Below are positions 37,315-48,092 of a DNA stretch of 64,000 nt, piece by piece (the stretch's first letter is position 1; each line of letters opens with the position of its first letter). Source of the DNA: Escallonia rubra. Its lineage: Eukaryota; Streptophyta; Magnoliopsida; Escalloniales; Escalloniaceae. The translations under genes and the position numbers were made by a program. The stretch lies in the NCBI GenBank assembly GCA_033065855.1, contig JAVXUO010000706.1:124001-188000 (forward strand), in the 5' to 3' direction. Under the pieces are notes generated by a model. That model was given only the letters and a program-made list of their open reading frames with translations, made no database searches and had not been told where the DNA came from.

Positions 37315-39104
37315 CTTTGCAACCATCCAAAAGGTAAGGATTCCCCTCAAAGCCTGCTGAACAATTGCACAGATACCCCGATCCGTTGGTTGAGTTGATA
37401 CATGTGCTATTCTTTGCTCGACACGCATAGCTTGTATTAGATTGAGCTTCTGCGCAATTCTCCTCTCCTACTGCATAATCAAGCACGACGGGTACTGGCT
37501 TCATTTCACGAAAGTCCATAAGGTCTAGTGAAGAAAATTTGAAAGCCTTTTCTTCTACAACAAAAGCATGGCTACAAGGGGCAAATTTTGGTACTTTCGT
37601 CCCAAAGGGGATAAGCGTAAAAATAGAATCCCTGATTCCTTTAGGAATGGAAGTCTGGCAACAGCCAACCCCGGAACACGAGCCGTTTACCACATTCTCA
37701 AGGTCTCCACACTGTGATATGCATCCGGTAGAGTAATTCTGTCCGCCAATTTCTTGGATTGTGGCAGCCGTGGCACAGCCAACCGCAGTAAACTTGTTAT
37801 AAATATTAGAGATGGCAAATTTTGACAGCCTAAGGCGCGGGGACCTGCTCTTGCCTTTGATTCGCTCTCTAGATTTGTCATAGCAGTTACCCGCTACGAC
37901 GACATAAATGCGTTTCAGGCCATCAAGTGATACGTTATGTACGTCTATAGTAGTACTTTTGCGCAAAAAAGCCTTGGGAGGACTAAAAGTTTGGTTGCAA
38001 GTGATGAGGAAAGAATCGTCAAGGTAGCATTCTGGGCTTGTACCAAATGGGTGTTGGAATTGGGTTTTAACCCATTGTGGAAAAGCAACTTTGGCTCAAT
38101 TTTCAAATGGGTTCCAAACCATAGTTTGGTTAGGAACAAATTGATTCATGTTCATTTATTGAAATAGATGATCATAGTATATTCACATGTTTAAAACGAA
38201 TGGGAAGTGAATGAGAAAATTGAAGTTAAAGTTGGTGGTTTACCTTGAAGGGAAAAGAGTATCCCACATTGAAGAGATAAAGCCAATGTTGTCTCCTTAT
38301 AAGGCTTAACCTTGAGCTAAGGGTTGGGTCCCTTGGGGGTACCCATGTTTTGTAAGGAGGGAGGACCTAGGTTGACCCAAGGTCCACCACACGCGCGCGC
38401 CGCCCGTCCCGGTCCGTGGCCGTGGCTTGGGCCCATCAGGTTTTATTCTTTTTGGGACAAAAACATTTTAAATAAATTTTATTTATTTATTTATTTTCTT
38501 TTCCGAAAAGTTGTGACCTTTCCAACTTACAGTTTTTCCTGTGACCCCCCAGTGAATACTCGGTGTATAAAAACGAGAGTCAGTTTTTCAGAAGTTATTA
38601 ATTTTTAACCCGAAATGGTCTTCTGTCATTTTTTATGATGTGTCGTTTTTCCTGTGTCCGAAAGAGTTCTGTGCCATAGTTTTGGTTCGCCGGGTCTGCA
38701 AATTTGGAGTGCTCTTATTTCTAGACGTACTACCGCTGTATCCTGGGAGGCTTTTCGTCAAGAGACCGTTAGCACCATTGCGGGACGAATAAAGTCTTAA
38801 GGACAGTGAATCAAATTCACGCCTCGGCCCTTTTTCCTTTGCTGTTCTGCAATCTTGTTGTGAGTTTACGTTACTGCTGTTTTTGAAACCTTTATATTTG
38901 CATGCCATTAAATATTCGAAACTGATTTTCTACACAAGTACACAAAGTATATATTTCGCCCAACAATGGGAAAGGGATATCTCTAAGCTCGCCACATTCA
39001 GTAGGGCAACCGAAGTTGGACTGATATGTGGCTGCTATCTTGGGTGCTGCTGATATTGCTGCAAACAAGGTAAAAGGCAGAAGCAATATCAGACTCCAGG
39101 CCAT
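37315..39104 (-). pseudogene. WAK pseudogene A, exon 1 (signal peptide and galacturonan-binding domain), split by a solo LTR
   Basis: The first exon of the WAK gene whose exons 2-3 lie at 15905-14034. The start ATG at 39102-39104 gives MAWSLILLLPFTLFAAISAA, a signal peptide, then CPTECGELRDIPFP. After the inserted LTR (38052-38965) the same frame resumes with FGTSPECYLDDSFLITCN, the conserved GUB_WAK pectin-binding core. It runs on through CGDLENVVNGSCSGVGCC and a WAK-associated EGF-like part (CINSTNGSGYLCNCSAGFEG) to GNPYLLDGCK, and the donor 'aaag|gtaaaa' at 37314. Phase fits exon 2 (DIDEC). The LTR interrupts the domain, so no normal receptor can be made. The intron of about 21.4 kb contains the hAT/MULE nest. 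Confidence 0.88.
38052..38965. mobile_element. Solo LTR inside WAK A exon 1
   Basis: 914 bp, TGTTGGAATT...CCCAACA, with the 5-bp target duplication ATGGG on both sides (38047-38051, 38966-38970). No internal retrotransposon region is present, so this is a solo LTR left by LTR-LTR recombination. A TATAAGG box lies near 38297. The family is uncertain (copia or gypsy). The exact target duplication suggests a fairly recent event. Confidence 0.85.
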
Positions 39105-41640
39105 TTTTCTTCCTTCTAACGAGACTGAAATGTGACTTCAAATGACTAGACATGTTGGTTACTCCCTTTCAAAGAACTATATATTAGTTTAAAAAGAAGA
39201 AGTTCCTGCATATCTTTCTCACTTGACTAGTGTAAACGCGAGCCCTTCCTCAGTCTACTGCGGGTTCAGCAAGTAGCCTTAGATGAGAGTTCTCATACCC
39301 TATTCGGAGGGGTTTTAGAAAGTAGCTCGTCAGGGCACAAACTTTGTAGCCTCCGCCAATTGTCAAATTTGCAAAACCTTATCACTTGTCGAACATAGTA
39401 AACTTACCCCAGACTAGAAGTTAGTTCTAGTGAATCTATGGGTCGTTCACTTGTGTAACTTTGAGTGGTTGCATTCCCGTGCTTCACAATAGCAGTTGTT
39501 ACAAAATGTTTATAGAAAAAACAAAAAGCAGCAGCGAAAAACAAAGCAAAAAGCATGCATGTATCAATGCGGACCAGCTGTTGAACAGAGTCACGTACAA
39601 TAATTACTGCCACTCAGTTCGTGAAAAGTAGTCCGGAATGATATATGACATATTTGAGGACCCATGTTACTTGGACCGAACAATGAAAGTATAGAATACT
39701 TTCTTTTGAGGATCTTCACCCAATTTAACACTTAGCTGGATATTATATTTTTAGGCATCGTAGTCCACAAAAGCAAAAAGGAGAAACAATAATTCAATAA
39801 AGATCCTACCTTTGAGATGCTTTTCCATATTATATATGGCAGAGATAACGCTTTTGTTCCTCCGAATAACGTGTAAACCTTACCATTTCACAAGAATGTT
39901 ACATGATTATATAGATATATTCAACGTGAAACATGGGAAAACCTGGATCTACTAGATCTTGAGTTAGCCCTATGGTGCTTGGATTGCTTTAAGGTGCTGC
40001 GCTTATACTGGTTACATGATTACATGATATGAGACTTAGCTTGAAACGAACATTTGTTGGTTGAGTTTTGCTAATCCTTTGTTGTTAGGGTATGTTTAAA
40101 GTACCTAAATGGTGTGGATCATTTTAAGCAAAAAATTATAAGGTGAATCCCTACATGTCATTAGGTCGGTCAGCTTTCGCTAAAAGTTTAAGGAATTGAT
40201 AACTGCACCACATTTCAACACGTTCACTACACTTTTGTTACCAAAAATCAAAACAGCGTCACAAAAAATGTAGCCTATCTTTAGTGACGAAAAACGGACC
40301 AATACAAATGAAGTGCCATTATCATTCCCAAAATTTATTGAGCATAATAATTAGATTAACTACGCGTTTTCTTGATTAGTTTGCTGGCAAAGCTAAACTG
40401 ATACTTATATGAGGCAAGGCACTAGAATTCGTGGCTCTGACCTACTTTTGCATTTTGGTAGAACCGTAATTTATATTTGGCCCATAGGTATGAGGATTCA
40501 AACCCGGAATCTTGAAGTTATTCATCAGGGCCTTTGCCACTTCACCCAAGCCTTGGGTTGGGCTCTGCCCTATTTGATGAACCTATTGTTGTTGATGAAG
40601 TTGCTTATCCAAAATATTAATCTTTGAGCAAGCTGGCCTTTTGAATGGTCTCACACTGTATAAGAGTTTCTCCTTCAATATTGATAAGCTTGGGAAACAA
40701 TACGTGCATGATGATGCCTCTCCGCGTACTCTTCTTAAACGTAGTGATGATGCCTCCGTTAGCTAATGTAAGAGTGGGATAAGCGTAAACATTCGATAAT
40801 ATGAATCATTTCTTATATCATACTAGCTTAGGAAAATATAATCCAGCAGCATAATTTATTCTAGTCTAAACATAAACGCGGGCAGATTAAGGCCATGCGT
40901 TGGAGTTGACGAAGCAAGTAGTAGACTTACAAAACACGGGATTCACGTAGTATATTGAGTTACAAGCTAGCCACCTATATATAACTGGAGATAATAATTT
41001 AGATATAACAATAATGTTCCCAAAGTAAAAAGAAAAATATCACTTGATTGTAAAAGTTGAAAATCTACATCTCATTATGTTACATATATTTCATAATTAA
41101 GTAGATTTGGTTGGATCATACTCATATCTGGTTGATAAAAACATAAAGAAAAATGTTGCTGCTACACGGGTTGCACAAAGATAGTTATAACTTTCGGATA
41201 GCGATAATTAAAAGTCATTTAATATGTTAGTATCTTTTATTTTAGTGACGCCAAGAATTAAAAGTCACTAATTATATCTAGAGACCATTAATTGTCACAT
41301 GTATGAGGAGTTGTACCTATTAACAGTGGCTATAAGAGAGGTCATAGCTATATTTCTACAATCGTGAAAGCTGCAAAAATTCATCCCAAATATAAATCTG
41401 ACATGCATTCTATTGATAGATAGACTAGTTGAAGCTGTTATAACTTTACATGCTACCGTATATATTAGGTGAACCTACCAACTTTGGTAGCTAAACATTC
41501 ATCTAAGAGATAAAATATATGTTGTGTAAACGCTGGATAAAGCCCAAGATCCATATGTGACGTTGCAAAACGAGACACCCGAACCACAAATTTTGAAGAG
41601 ATTCGTAGTAGTCCATTTTGATCCACGCACGATGCCAGAA
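39105..41640. other. Intergenic region without supported genes
   Basis: AT-rich DNA between the WAK exon 1 start and the NLR 3' side. A 69-codon minus-strand frame (39613-39404) has one hydrophobic stretch (LFALFFAAAFCFFY) but no family resemblance that I recognise. 40409-40620 contains 'ggattcaaaccc', like a pol III B box, without a convincing partner A box. Nothing else is supported. Confidence 0.5.
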
Positions 41641-41650
41641 AAAGCTCTAA

Positions 41651-41808
41651 AAACCTTGATACTTGTAAAGATACAAACCTTTGTTACAAAAAGGGAAAAA
41701 AAAAACCTTGATACTTGTAACGATACAAACCTTTGTTACAAAAAAGGAAAAAAAAAAAACTTGATACTTGTAACGATACAAACCTTTGTTACAAAAAGAA
41801 AAAAAAAG
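41651..41808. repeat. Three ~52-bp tandem units with a small stem, downstream of the NLR stop
   Basis: The unit 'accttgatacttgtaacgat...cctttgttacaaaaa' occurs three times. Each has a potential stem tgtaac/gttaca. Position is about 90-250 bp beyond the NLR stop codon, so probably in the 3' UTR if the transcript extends that far. Confidence 0.85.
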
Positions 41809-41897
41809 GTGCAGCGTTGCGAGTACCACTAATAACACCAGAAACAAATAGGGCAAAGTGTCGATGAAGGTTTCGATGCCAATGCTTATGATATTTT

Positions 41898-44726
41898 CTA
41901 AACCTTATGAAGGAAAGTGATGGAAGGAATGTGCTTCACTTTGTAGAAATCCTCTCCTTCTTTTTCTTGCGTCATGCGAACCCTGCTTAACAATTCTTTA
42001 CTCATAGTTCCGAAAGTTAGTTCACGGAGGGTAGTGACAGACTCCAATCCCTGTGGAATCATCTTCAGTTTAGGACAGAAAGAAATGTACAAACCTCTAA
42101 GCCTCTGCATTGCACCTCCCTCCACTCTCCAATCTTCTAGTTGATCTAGGTTGTAAAGTTCAAGAAACTCAAGCTGAGGAAACCCATTGGCAGAGCAAAC
42201 CATTTCACGCCCGATATAAGAGTGTTCGTCCAGTCTAAGGATCTTCAAGTTCTGTAGCTTTTCCAGTGTAGGCATTGGGTCTTGCTTCAACCTTGACAAT
42301 TCTAAGGTCAACTTACGAAGGTTTGGTGGAAGGAACTCCAAAGGGTGACTGATCTGCTTCCCAACTTCAGCTATGGGTCCTTTCAACCGAAGGTTGCTGA
42401 GTCGATCACAAGGGAAAAGCGGTTCCAATATTGGATAAGAGACTTCAGGAGAGTGAACACTCATTTTCAAGGACTGAAGGACTTTCAAAACAGGGGACTT
42501 GAAAAATCCATCAACATCCTCTGACCTTAGAAATATTATTCCTAAATTCCGAAGATTGGCTAATCTGATCCCCTCACCCTCTCCTATCACATGCTCAGAC
42601 TTTATGTGCTTCAAAGTCTCGAGATTCGTTAGTGTACTTCCCCGCAGAACCTCCTGATCAGCTCCTTTCTTGTTACCAAGTAAAAGATGTCTTAGTTCTT
42701 TCATTTTACCAATCGCATTGGTTCGACGGACGTGAGTATCACGCAGGTCCAAGGTGTAAAGGCTCTGTAGGTTGCCCATGGATTCTGGCAGAGTGGTCAG
42801 GTTACAAAACCTTAAACTTAAGTATCGCAAAAGGATCAACCCACCAATTTCTCGAAGTAATACATCCTTCTCAAATTCAGAACCCTCGAGATCTAGCACC
42901 CTGAGTAGATTAAATTTCTTCCACATGAAGATTTGTTCGTTGTGTTTCACGAGGAATGGCGATTGCTGAAATCTAAAGTACAAAAGAGACCGAATTTTGG
43001 GGTAACTTTCATGTAAGCGCTCACACGTCTGGAAGACGTTAACACGGTGAATAGCAATCCTGCGAAGTTTCCTTGATTTTGAGTTCTCGAACTCAGAGGG
43101 ACTAGTTAAACCGTGATCTTCTTCATCATCTGCTGGTTTCAGGGTGGTGCCTCGAGGCTGAACTATGTGTAGGAAATTCTCTTCCCTACCATATAACAGG
43201 CATAGGTCTCGCATAAGGTCATGGATCCGGCAAAAGTTGTGGCCTCTGCCTCCTAAGCCAATTGTTCCAACTTGAACCATGCATCTATTCACCAACTCTA
43301 CCAAGTATCGCTCAGCTAGATCTTCCCTTGTATCTTCTTCAGATAATTTCTGAAATTGTGATGGCACAAGACCTTCAGCGATCCATAATCGGATTAATTT
43401 CTTCTTTGGGATCTCCCAATCCTCGGGGAAATGACCGAAGTATAGGAAGCAAGGCTTTAAGTAGTACGGCAACTCATAGTAACTCAGAGATAATATGCCA
43501 TACACTCTTCCTGGCTGGTTCGTTAGTTGTTGAAATTCAATCAAGTTTGTATTCATGTTCCCTTCCACTTCCTCCCATTCTTTCAGTGATCTCTTCGCCG
43601 CTAACAAGCCTCCTAGGACCACCAATGCAAGTGGTAGCTTTTGACATTTGCTCACCATCGCCTTTCCAGGCTTCTCAAACTCAGGCGGGCAGCCACCACG
43701 GCTTCCAGCAATATTTGGCGGAAATGCTTTCTTGCTGAGTAGCTTCCAGCTCTGATCCTCATCCAACATAGGTGGTTCAATAGGGATACACAATGGATCT
43801 GCATAAGTAGCAACGTCTATGATGCGAGTCGTGAACAAGACCTTACTCCCGGCTTTACCATTCGTTGGAAACGCGTCTGTCAAGATATCCCAATCCTCAA
43901 CCCTCCAAATGTCATCAAGAACCATAAGGTACCGCTTATCTTTCAAGAAATTGTAGAGGGTCACCGCTGGATCTCCCTCTTCCTTTCTCTCAACTTCTGC
44001 CAATCTCTCTCTTTCCGTGGTGATTTTTGCTAGTATGCCAAACAAAATATCCCATGTCGAGATTTCTTGGGATACAAAAGCCCAAGCACGACACTCGAAA
44101 TGACGTGTCACAGCCGCGTGATTATAGACTCGTTTTGCAAGAGTGGTTTTGCCTGATCCCCCCATGCCCACTATAGATACAACGCGCAGATTTTCCTCCT
44201 CGATCTTTAACCGAGAAATTGTCTCCGATATGCTTCTCTCCATGCCGAAAACATCGTCTTCCTCAGCAAGAGAATTCGATTTTCTCCACATGCTTTGACT
44301 CTCCCTCATCTTTTCTCCGTCAGAAAGTTTGATACCATAAGTGTTCATGCTTTGAGAAATGTCTCTAAGTTTGGTGCGAATGGCTTTAATCTCCATTCCA
44401 ATCCTGTATAGATGGCATCCTCTATGAAAAAAAGTAGCGAACACCATGAAGCTTCTACGACGCCCACCTTTTCCTGCGACTTTGAGGATGAACGTGTCGA
44501 TAACGTCCTCTGCGTCGTAGGCAACATCCCTGATTTCGGCAATCCAGTTGCGCACGCTCTCATCTTGATCTTGCCTCTGGTCCGCGTCTTGTAGGAAGCA
44601 TTGCATCCATTGCAATTCCTCGTGAAAGCACCGAACTTCGCCTTTCACACCAAGTAGGAAAACAGTTTCACTGATTAGCAGGTTTGCCATCTTGTCAACA
44701 GCTACAGTAACAACAGCTTCAGCCAT
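41898..44726 (-). CDS. CC-NBS-LRR (CNL) disease-resistance protein, RPP8/RPP13-like, intact
   Basis: Intracellular immune receptor that detects pathogen effectors. Single exon, 942 residues. The ATG at 44726 (MAEAVVTVAVDKMANLLISE) is chosen because it matches CNL N-termini. The frame stays open 66 codons further upstream, but that part (ending LIVLSSYSK-like hydrophobic residues) looks like leader sequence. Coiled coil at ~1-130 with EDVID at 73-77. NB-ARC: P-loop GMGGSGKTT (187-195), RNBS-A FECRAWAFVSQ (210-220), kinase-2 LMVLDDIW (267-274), RNBS-B GSKVLFTTR (293-301), GLPL CQKLPLALVVLGG (361-373), RNBS-D CFLYFGHFPED (426-436) and MHD IHDLMRD (501-507). Irregular leucine-rich repeats span ~590-940. 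All motifs are present with no stop or frameshift, the only such gene in the window. It lies about 2.8 kb from the WAK exon 1 start, on the same strand. Confidence 0.95.
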   Translation of the reverse strand: MAEAVVTVAVDKMANLLISETVFLLGVKGEVRCFHEELQWMQCFLQDADQRQDQDESVRNWIAEIRDVAYDAEDVIDTFILKVAGKGGRRRSFMVFATFFHRGCHLYRIGMEIKAIRTKLRDISQSMNTYGIKLSDGEKMRESQSMWRKSNSLAEEDDVFGMERSISETISRLKIEEENLRVVSIVGMGGSGKTTLAKRVYNHAAVTRHFECRAWAFVSQEISTWDILFGILAKITTERERLAEVERKEEGDPAVTLYNFLKDKRYLMVLDDIWRVEDWDILTDAFPTNGKAGSKVLFTTRIIDVATYADPLCIPIEPPMLDEDQSWKLLSKKAFPPNIAGSRGGCPPEFEKPGKAMVSKCQKLPLALVVLGGLLAAKRSLKEWEEVEGNMNTNLIEFQQLTNQPGRVYGILSLSYYELPYYLKPCFLYFGHFPEDWEIPKKKLIRLWIAEGLVPSQFQKLSEEDTREDLAERYLVELVNRCMVQVGTIGLGGRGHNFCRIHDLMRDLCLLYGREENFLHIVQPRGTTLKPADDEEDHGLTSPSEFENSKSRKLRRIAIHRVNVFQTCERLHESYPKIRSLLYFRFQQSPFLVKHNEQIFMWKKFNLLRVLDLEGSEFEKDVLLREIGGLILLRYLSLRFCNLTTLPESMGNLQSLYTLDLRDTHVRRTNAIGKMKELRHLLLGNKKGADQEVLRGSTLTNLETLKHIKSEHVIGEGEGIRLANLRNLGIIFLRSEDVDGFFKSPVLKVLQSLKMSVHSPEVSYPILEPLFPCDRLSNLRLKGPIAEVGKQISHPLEFLPPNLRKLTLELSRLKQDPMPTLEKLQNLKILRLDEHSYIGREMVCSANGFPQLEFLELYNLDQLEDWRVEGGAMQRLRGLYISFCPKLKMIPQGLESVTTLRELTFGTMSKELLSRVRMTQEKEGEDFYKVKHIPSITFLHKV

Positions 44727-44994
44727 TTTTGAATAAGAAGATAGAACAATAAACAAGCTTTTGATGAGGCTGAAGCTAAGAGTTCTTTCATTTATAATCT
44801 TTACTGCAAAAAAGAATATAAACCAGTAATATGCATTCCATAAAACTGAAAGGAAAATTGGTAAAAAGAATTCGGAAAGAACAATTATTGAGCCCAAGTG
44901 GCGGACATGATGTCCCTCACACACTAATGAGGGAATCTCCTTTGCATAAAGCTTCTATGTGAAAGTATTTTGTTGTTATATGATACTTTCTGTG

Positions 44995-45190
44995 TAAACT
45001 TTACGACTTTGTTGGAGTCTTTGGATAATACTTAGTTAAGTCCGCGAAGTTGAGTCGTAGTCAAGTCCTGCTCACTGCCAGTGCGCGCCGCCCCCCTCTA
45101 AACTTTACGACTTTGCTGGAGTCTTCGGACAATCCTTAGTTAGGTCCGCAAAGTTGAGTTGTAGTCAAGTCTTGCTCACTGCCAGGGCGC
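44995..45190. repeat. Two tandem ~113-bp units
   Basis: 'actttacgactttg(t/c)tggagtct' to 'tgctcactgccag(t/g)gcgc' is repeated twice (about 44997-45085 and 45110-45192) at roughly 90 % identity. It lies upstream of the NLR start, so could be promoter DNA. Confidence 0.8.
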
Positions 45191-45192
45191 CT

Positions 45193-45220
45193 CCCCCCCC
45201 CCCCCCCCCCCCCCCCCCCC
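45193..45220. repeat. Poly-C tract
   Basis: An uninterrupted C run of roughly 30 bases at the end of the second tandem unit. Its length may be a sequencing or assembly artefact. 45230-46058 otherwise shows no gene. Confidence 0.9.
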
Positions 45221-46058
45221 ACAACAGAACAGTCAGGGGAATCTAAGGAAATCTTTTCTAGGGACAGATGACACAGTGCAATGTTTGGGATTTGCTTATG
45301 TGACTAAACATAAAAATGGTTTCGAGTCGTCACGTTGTAACATTTTTCTTAAGTTTTTATTTATCATCACCATAATTGATGTGTAATGAATTGCTAGCAA
45401 ATATCATTGAAGATACAATAAAGCACGACGATGAACTGCGTTTGCACAAATGATGAACACTCCAAGTGTTTACATTTCTGGACGATATTTTTACAAGAAA
45501 GAATTCAATTCGTTATTATAGAAGGTTTGTGGAAGATAAAAAGAGAAAATGAAGAGGCAGAAAAAAAAAAAACATAAAAGAGCGGTAAGATTTTGAGTGT
45601 TGGCTCTATTTAATATGTTGTATATTTTCACTGAACACTCAATCAATTTGGACCATTAAAAAAATTCAGTTAAATCTGACGCCTCAGACATTATGGTTAA
45701 TCGTTGGGCAAACCATCCACTGCGTGTCTAGCCCGAACTAGTGCTACCCTTCAATCACAGCCATCCAAAATAAAAATAGATTCAATCGCGAAATCTTTAA
45801 GGCAATCAATCGCGTCGCGCAATGATTCGCACGTGCGAGGTGCCCAATATTGCACCGTACAACCCATTAATGCCACAATCACAAGCAAGCGAAGATTCTC
45901 ATTATATACTAACTTACTTTGTCAATTGTATTCTACGTAAGATACTAGTTCTTTTGTCTCTTCGGCTTCCTTTCATGTCATTTTTTTACATAAAAAATGA
46001 CCCCTAAGACAACAATAATTTGACATACCAACATACAATCAGGATCTCACCCTTCTTA

Positions 46059-46395
46059 CACTACAAGAAAAGATATATTTAGCGACGAAAGGAATTCCGT
46101 CGCTAAAAGCTCTTTCAGCGACGGATTCCACCGTCGTTAAAAGTCCATTGACAAATTATTTTGCCATAGGAAGTATCCGTCGGTAAAAAAGTTTGTCGAC
46201 GGACTTTTAACAACTGGACATCCCGTCGCTAAATATTTTTTGGGAATTTATAATTTTCAATGGTTTTTTAATATTTTTTAAGCGATGGAAAAATACCGTC
46301 GCTAAAAAAATCCGTTCGTTAAAATGTTTAAAAAACACTTTTGCCAATGGACTTTTAGTGACGGCCAAATTCCGTCGCTAAAAGTCCTTTAATTG
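46059..46395. mobile_element. One end of a CACTA-like (En/Spm) element
   Basis: Starts CACTACAAGAAAAG, the usual terminus of plant CACTA transposons, preceded by TTA (possible 3-bp target). It is followed by about 330 bp of subterminal units with arms agcgacgg / ccgtcgctaaa near 46080, 46115, 46200, 46284 and 46358. The matching right end (TTTCTTGTAGTG) was not found, so the element is truncated, possibly by the duplication border at 48093. No transposase was seen. Confidence 0.72.
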
Positions 46396-47104
46396 ACACA
46401 AATATGCATTTTCTCTCTCCCTATTTTTCTCTCTGTCCCCGTTTCCACCCATCGGTGTTCTCACCTCCGGCAACCCCCCCTCGCGGTGACCAACCTCCGG
46501 CGACAACCTGCACAGCCCCCCGACGCCGCGCCACCTCCGGCGACCCTCACGGCCTCACCAACTCCGGCCAGATCTACAACTCTAGTACGGTTTTAAACTT
46601 GTCCCAATCGTGCTTGATTTATTGCTTTACTGAATTTGCTTGATTTATTGCTTTACTTGTATTGATCGTGCTTGATTTATTGCTTTACTGGATTTGCATT
46701 CTATCCTGCCGATATTCAAGCAGATACACGGAATGATGGCATAGTTGTGTTTTCTTGTTATGAAATTTTGTTGTATGGTGACTTGGATAACTGCCCATCA
46801 AGTAGCTACTTTTACTGATTTTTGGGAGCATTTTAGCAGTAATGGGGTGAGAATGGTGGTATGTATGCATCCTGATGTGGCAGTGTTTCATTACAGCAGA
46901 TTACATAAACTTGATTGTAAGCGTAAATCATCATAGCATCATATCCTGCTGTTCAGGATATTATTTACTGCTCAACAATAAGTTTTTTGTCATTCTTAGG
47001 TTGAATTTCTGGCATAGTGACTAATTAGCAATAGGTCTTTTATGTGTTTCCATCTTCTTGGAACCTTCTACGACTCCAAGATTCTCTATTGTGTGTGCGT
47101 GTCT

Positions 47105-47142
<38 letters not shown>

Positions 47143-48092
47143 TATGTGAGGGGAGTACTCTCTAAGATTGTCTCGGTGGAGCCAAGAACATAGAATAGCT
47201 TGGCTTTTGTCCTTTAACCACTGAAGAAGTTCAAACAAGACATGAACATATTGACAAAGGATTGATTCATGATGAGCAATGGGATTGAACTGAAACATGG
47301 TGAAAATTGAGGATAAGATACTTGAGCTTCGGGTGATACATGGGAAAGGTGACAACATTGCCTTTGTCCTTCACCCTCCATCTCACACTTCGAAATGGTC
47401 TTTTCCCCCCAAACCATCTCATCCGGCCTACATGGTACATGAATCTAGGTTGCCTTGATAATTTCAGTGCTCAGCATTGAATCTCATGGCAGAGTTAAAT
47501 TTTGAAAGTCATGAAACATAATGAGTAGATAATGAGTACAAAATTTGAAATAACTAAGTTTCCTTTTCATGGCACCATCTTTAGATTAGAGCTATACTGT
47601 ATTTTTCTAAAAGATAATGGGTCTATTTGAAGGGCTTCCCCATACTTGGGTAAAGTGTTTATTTTAAGTAAATTTCAGCTAAATTATCTTTAATTTGGTG
47701 AAAACTAAATGTAGAAGTAAGTTTGGAGGTACCTCTCACTCAGTAGTCGTGGCTTGTTCTTCCTAAATTTAGAAGGCCTGCTATTTGTTTCTACCTTCTT
47801 TTGATGTAAATAAGATTTGACATTGATCATGAATTTCATATGATTTCCGAACAAATGTGCTGGCTAAAGATTATCTCATGTGCTCTAGAATGTCCATACT
47901 TTTTGGTTCTGCTTTCCAAAATCTGGTGTTTACTCCAGCGAAGCTCTCCTCGATTGCATGTAAAGTCAAGGGTTTATACTAACTTTTTCAACATAATGTT
48001 CCTGAGTCACTTAAATTCTGATTTGTTGAACTCTTTAGATTTAGGCTTATAATTCACTGCTACAAAGAATAATTTATGTTTACCTAGATATC
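46396..48092. other. Non-coding stretch between CACTA end and duplication copy B
   Basis: Contains CT-rich and CCG-rich DNA (46400-46570), a (GA)n tract at 47107-47139 and otherwise unremarkable DNA. It may be CACTA interior, but no transposase motif could be read. Confidence 0.5.

Noticed and set aside
39404-39613. 69-codon minus-strand frame with a hydrophobic segment upstream of the WAK start
   Set aside because: No homologous family recognised, no splice context and no copy elsewhere in the window.
40409-40620. Possible SINE: 'ggattcaaaccc' resembles a pol III B box
   Set aside because: No A box at proper distance, no poly-A or target duplication recognised.
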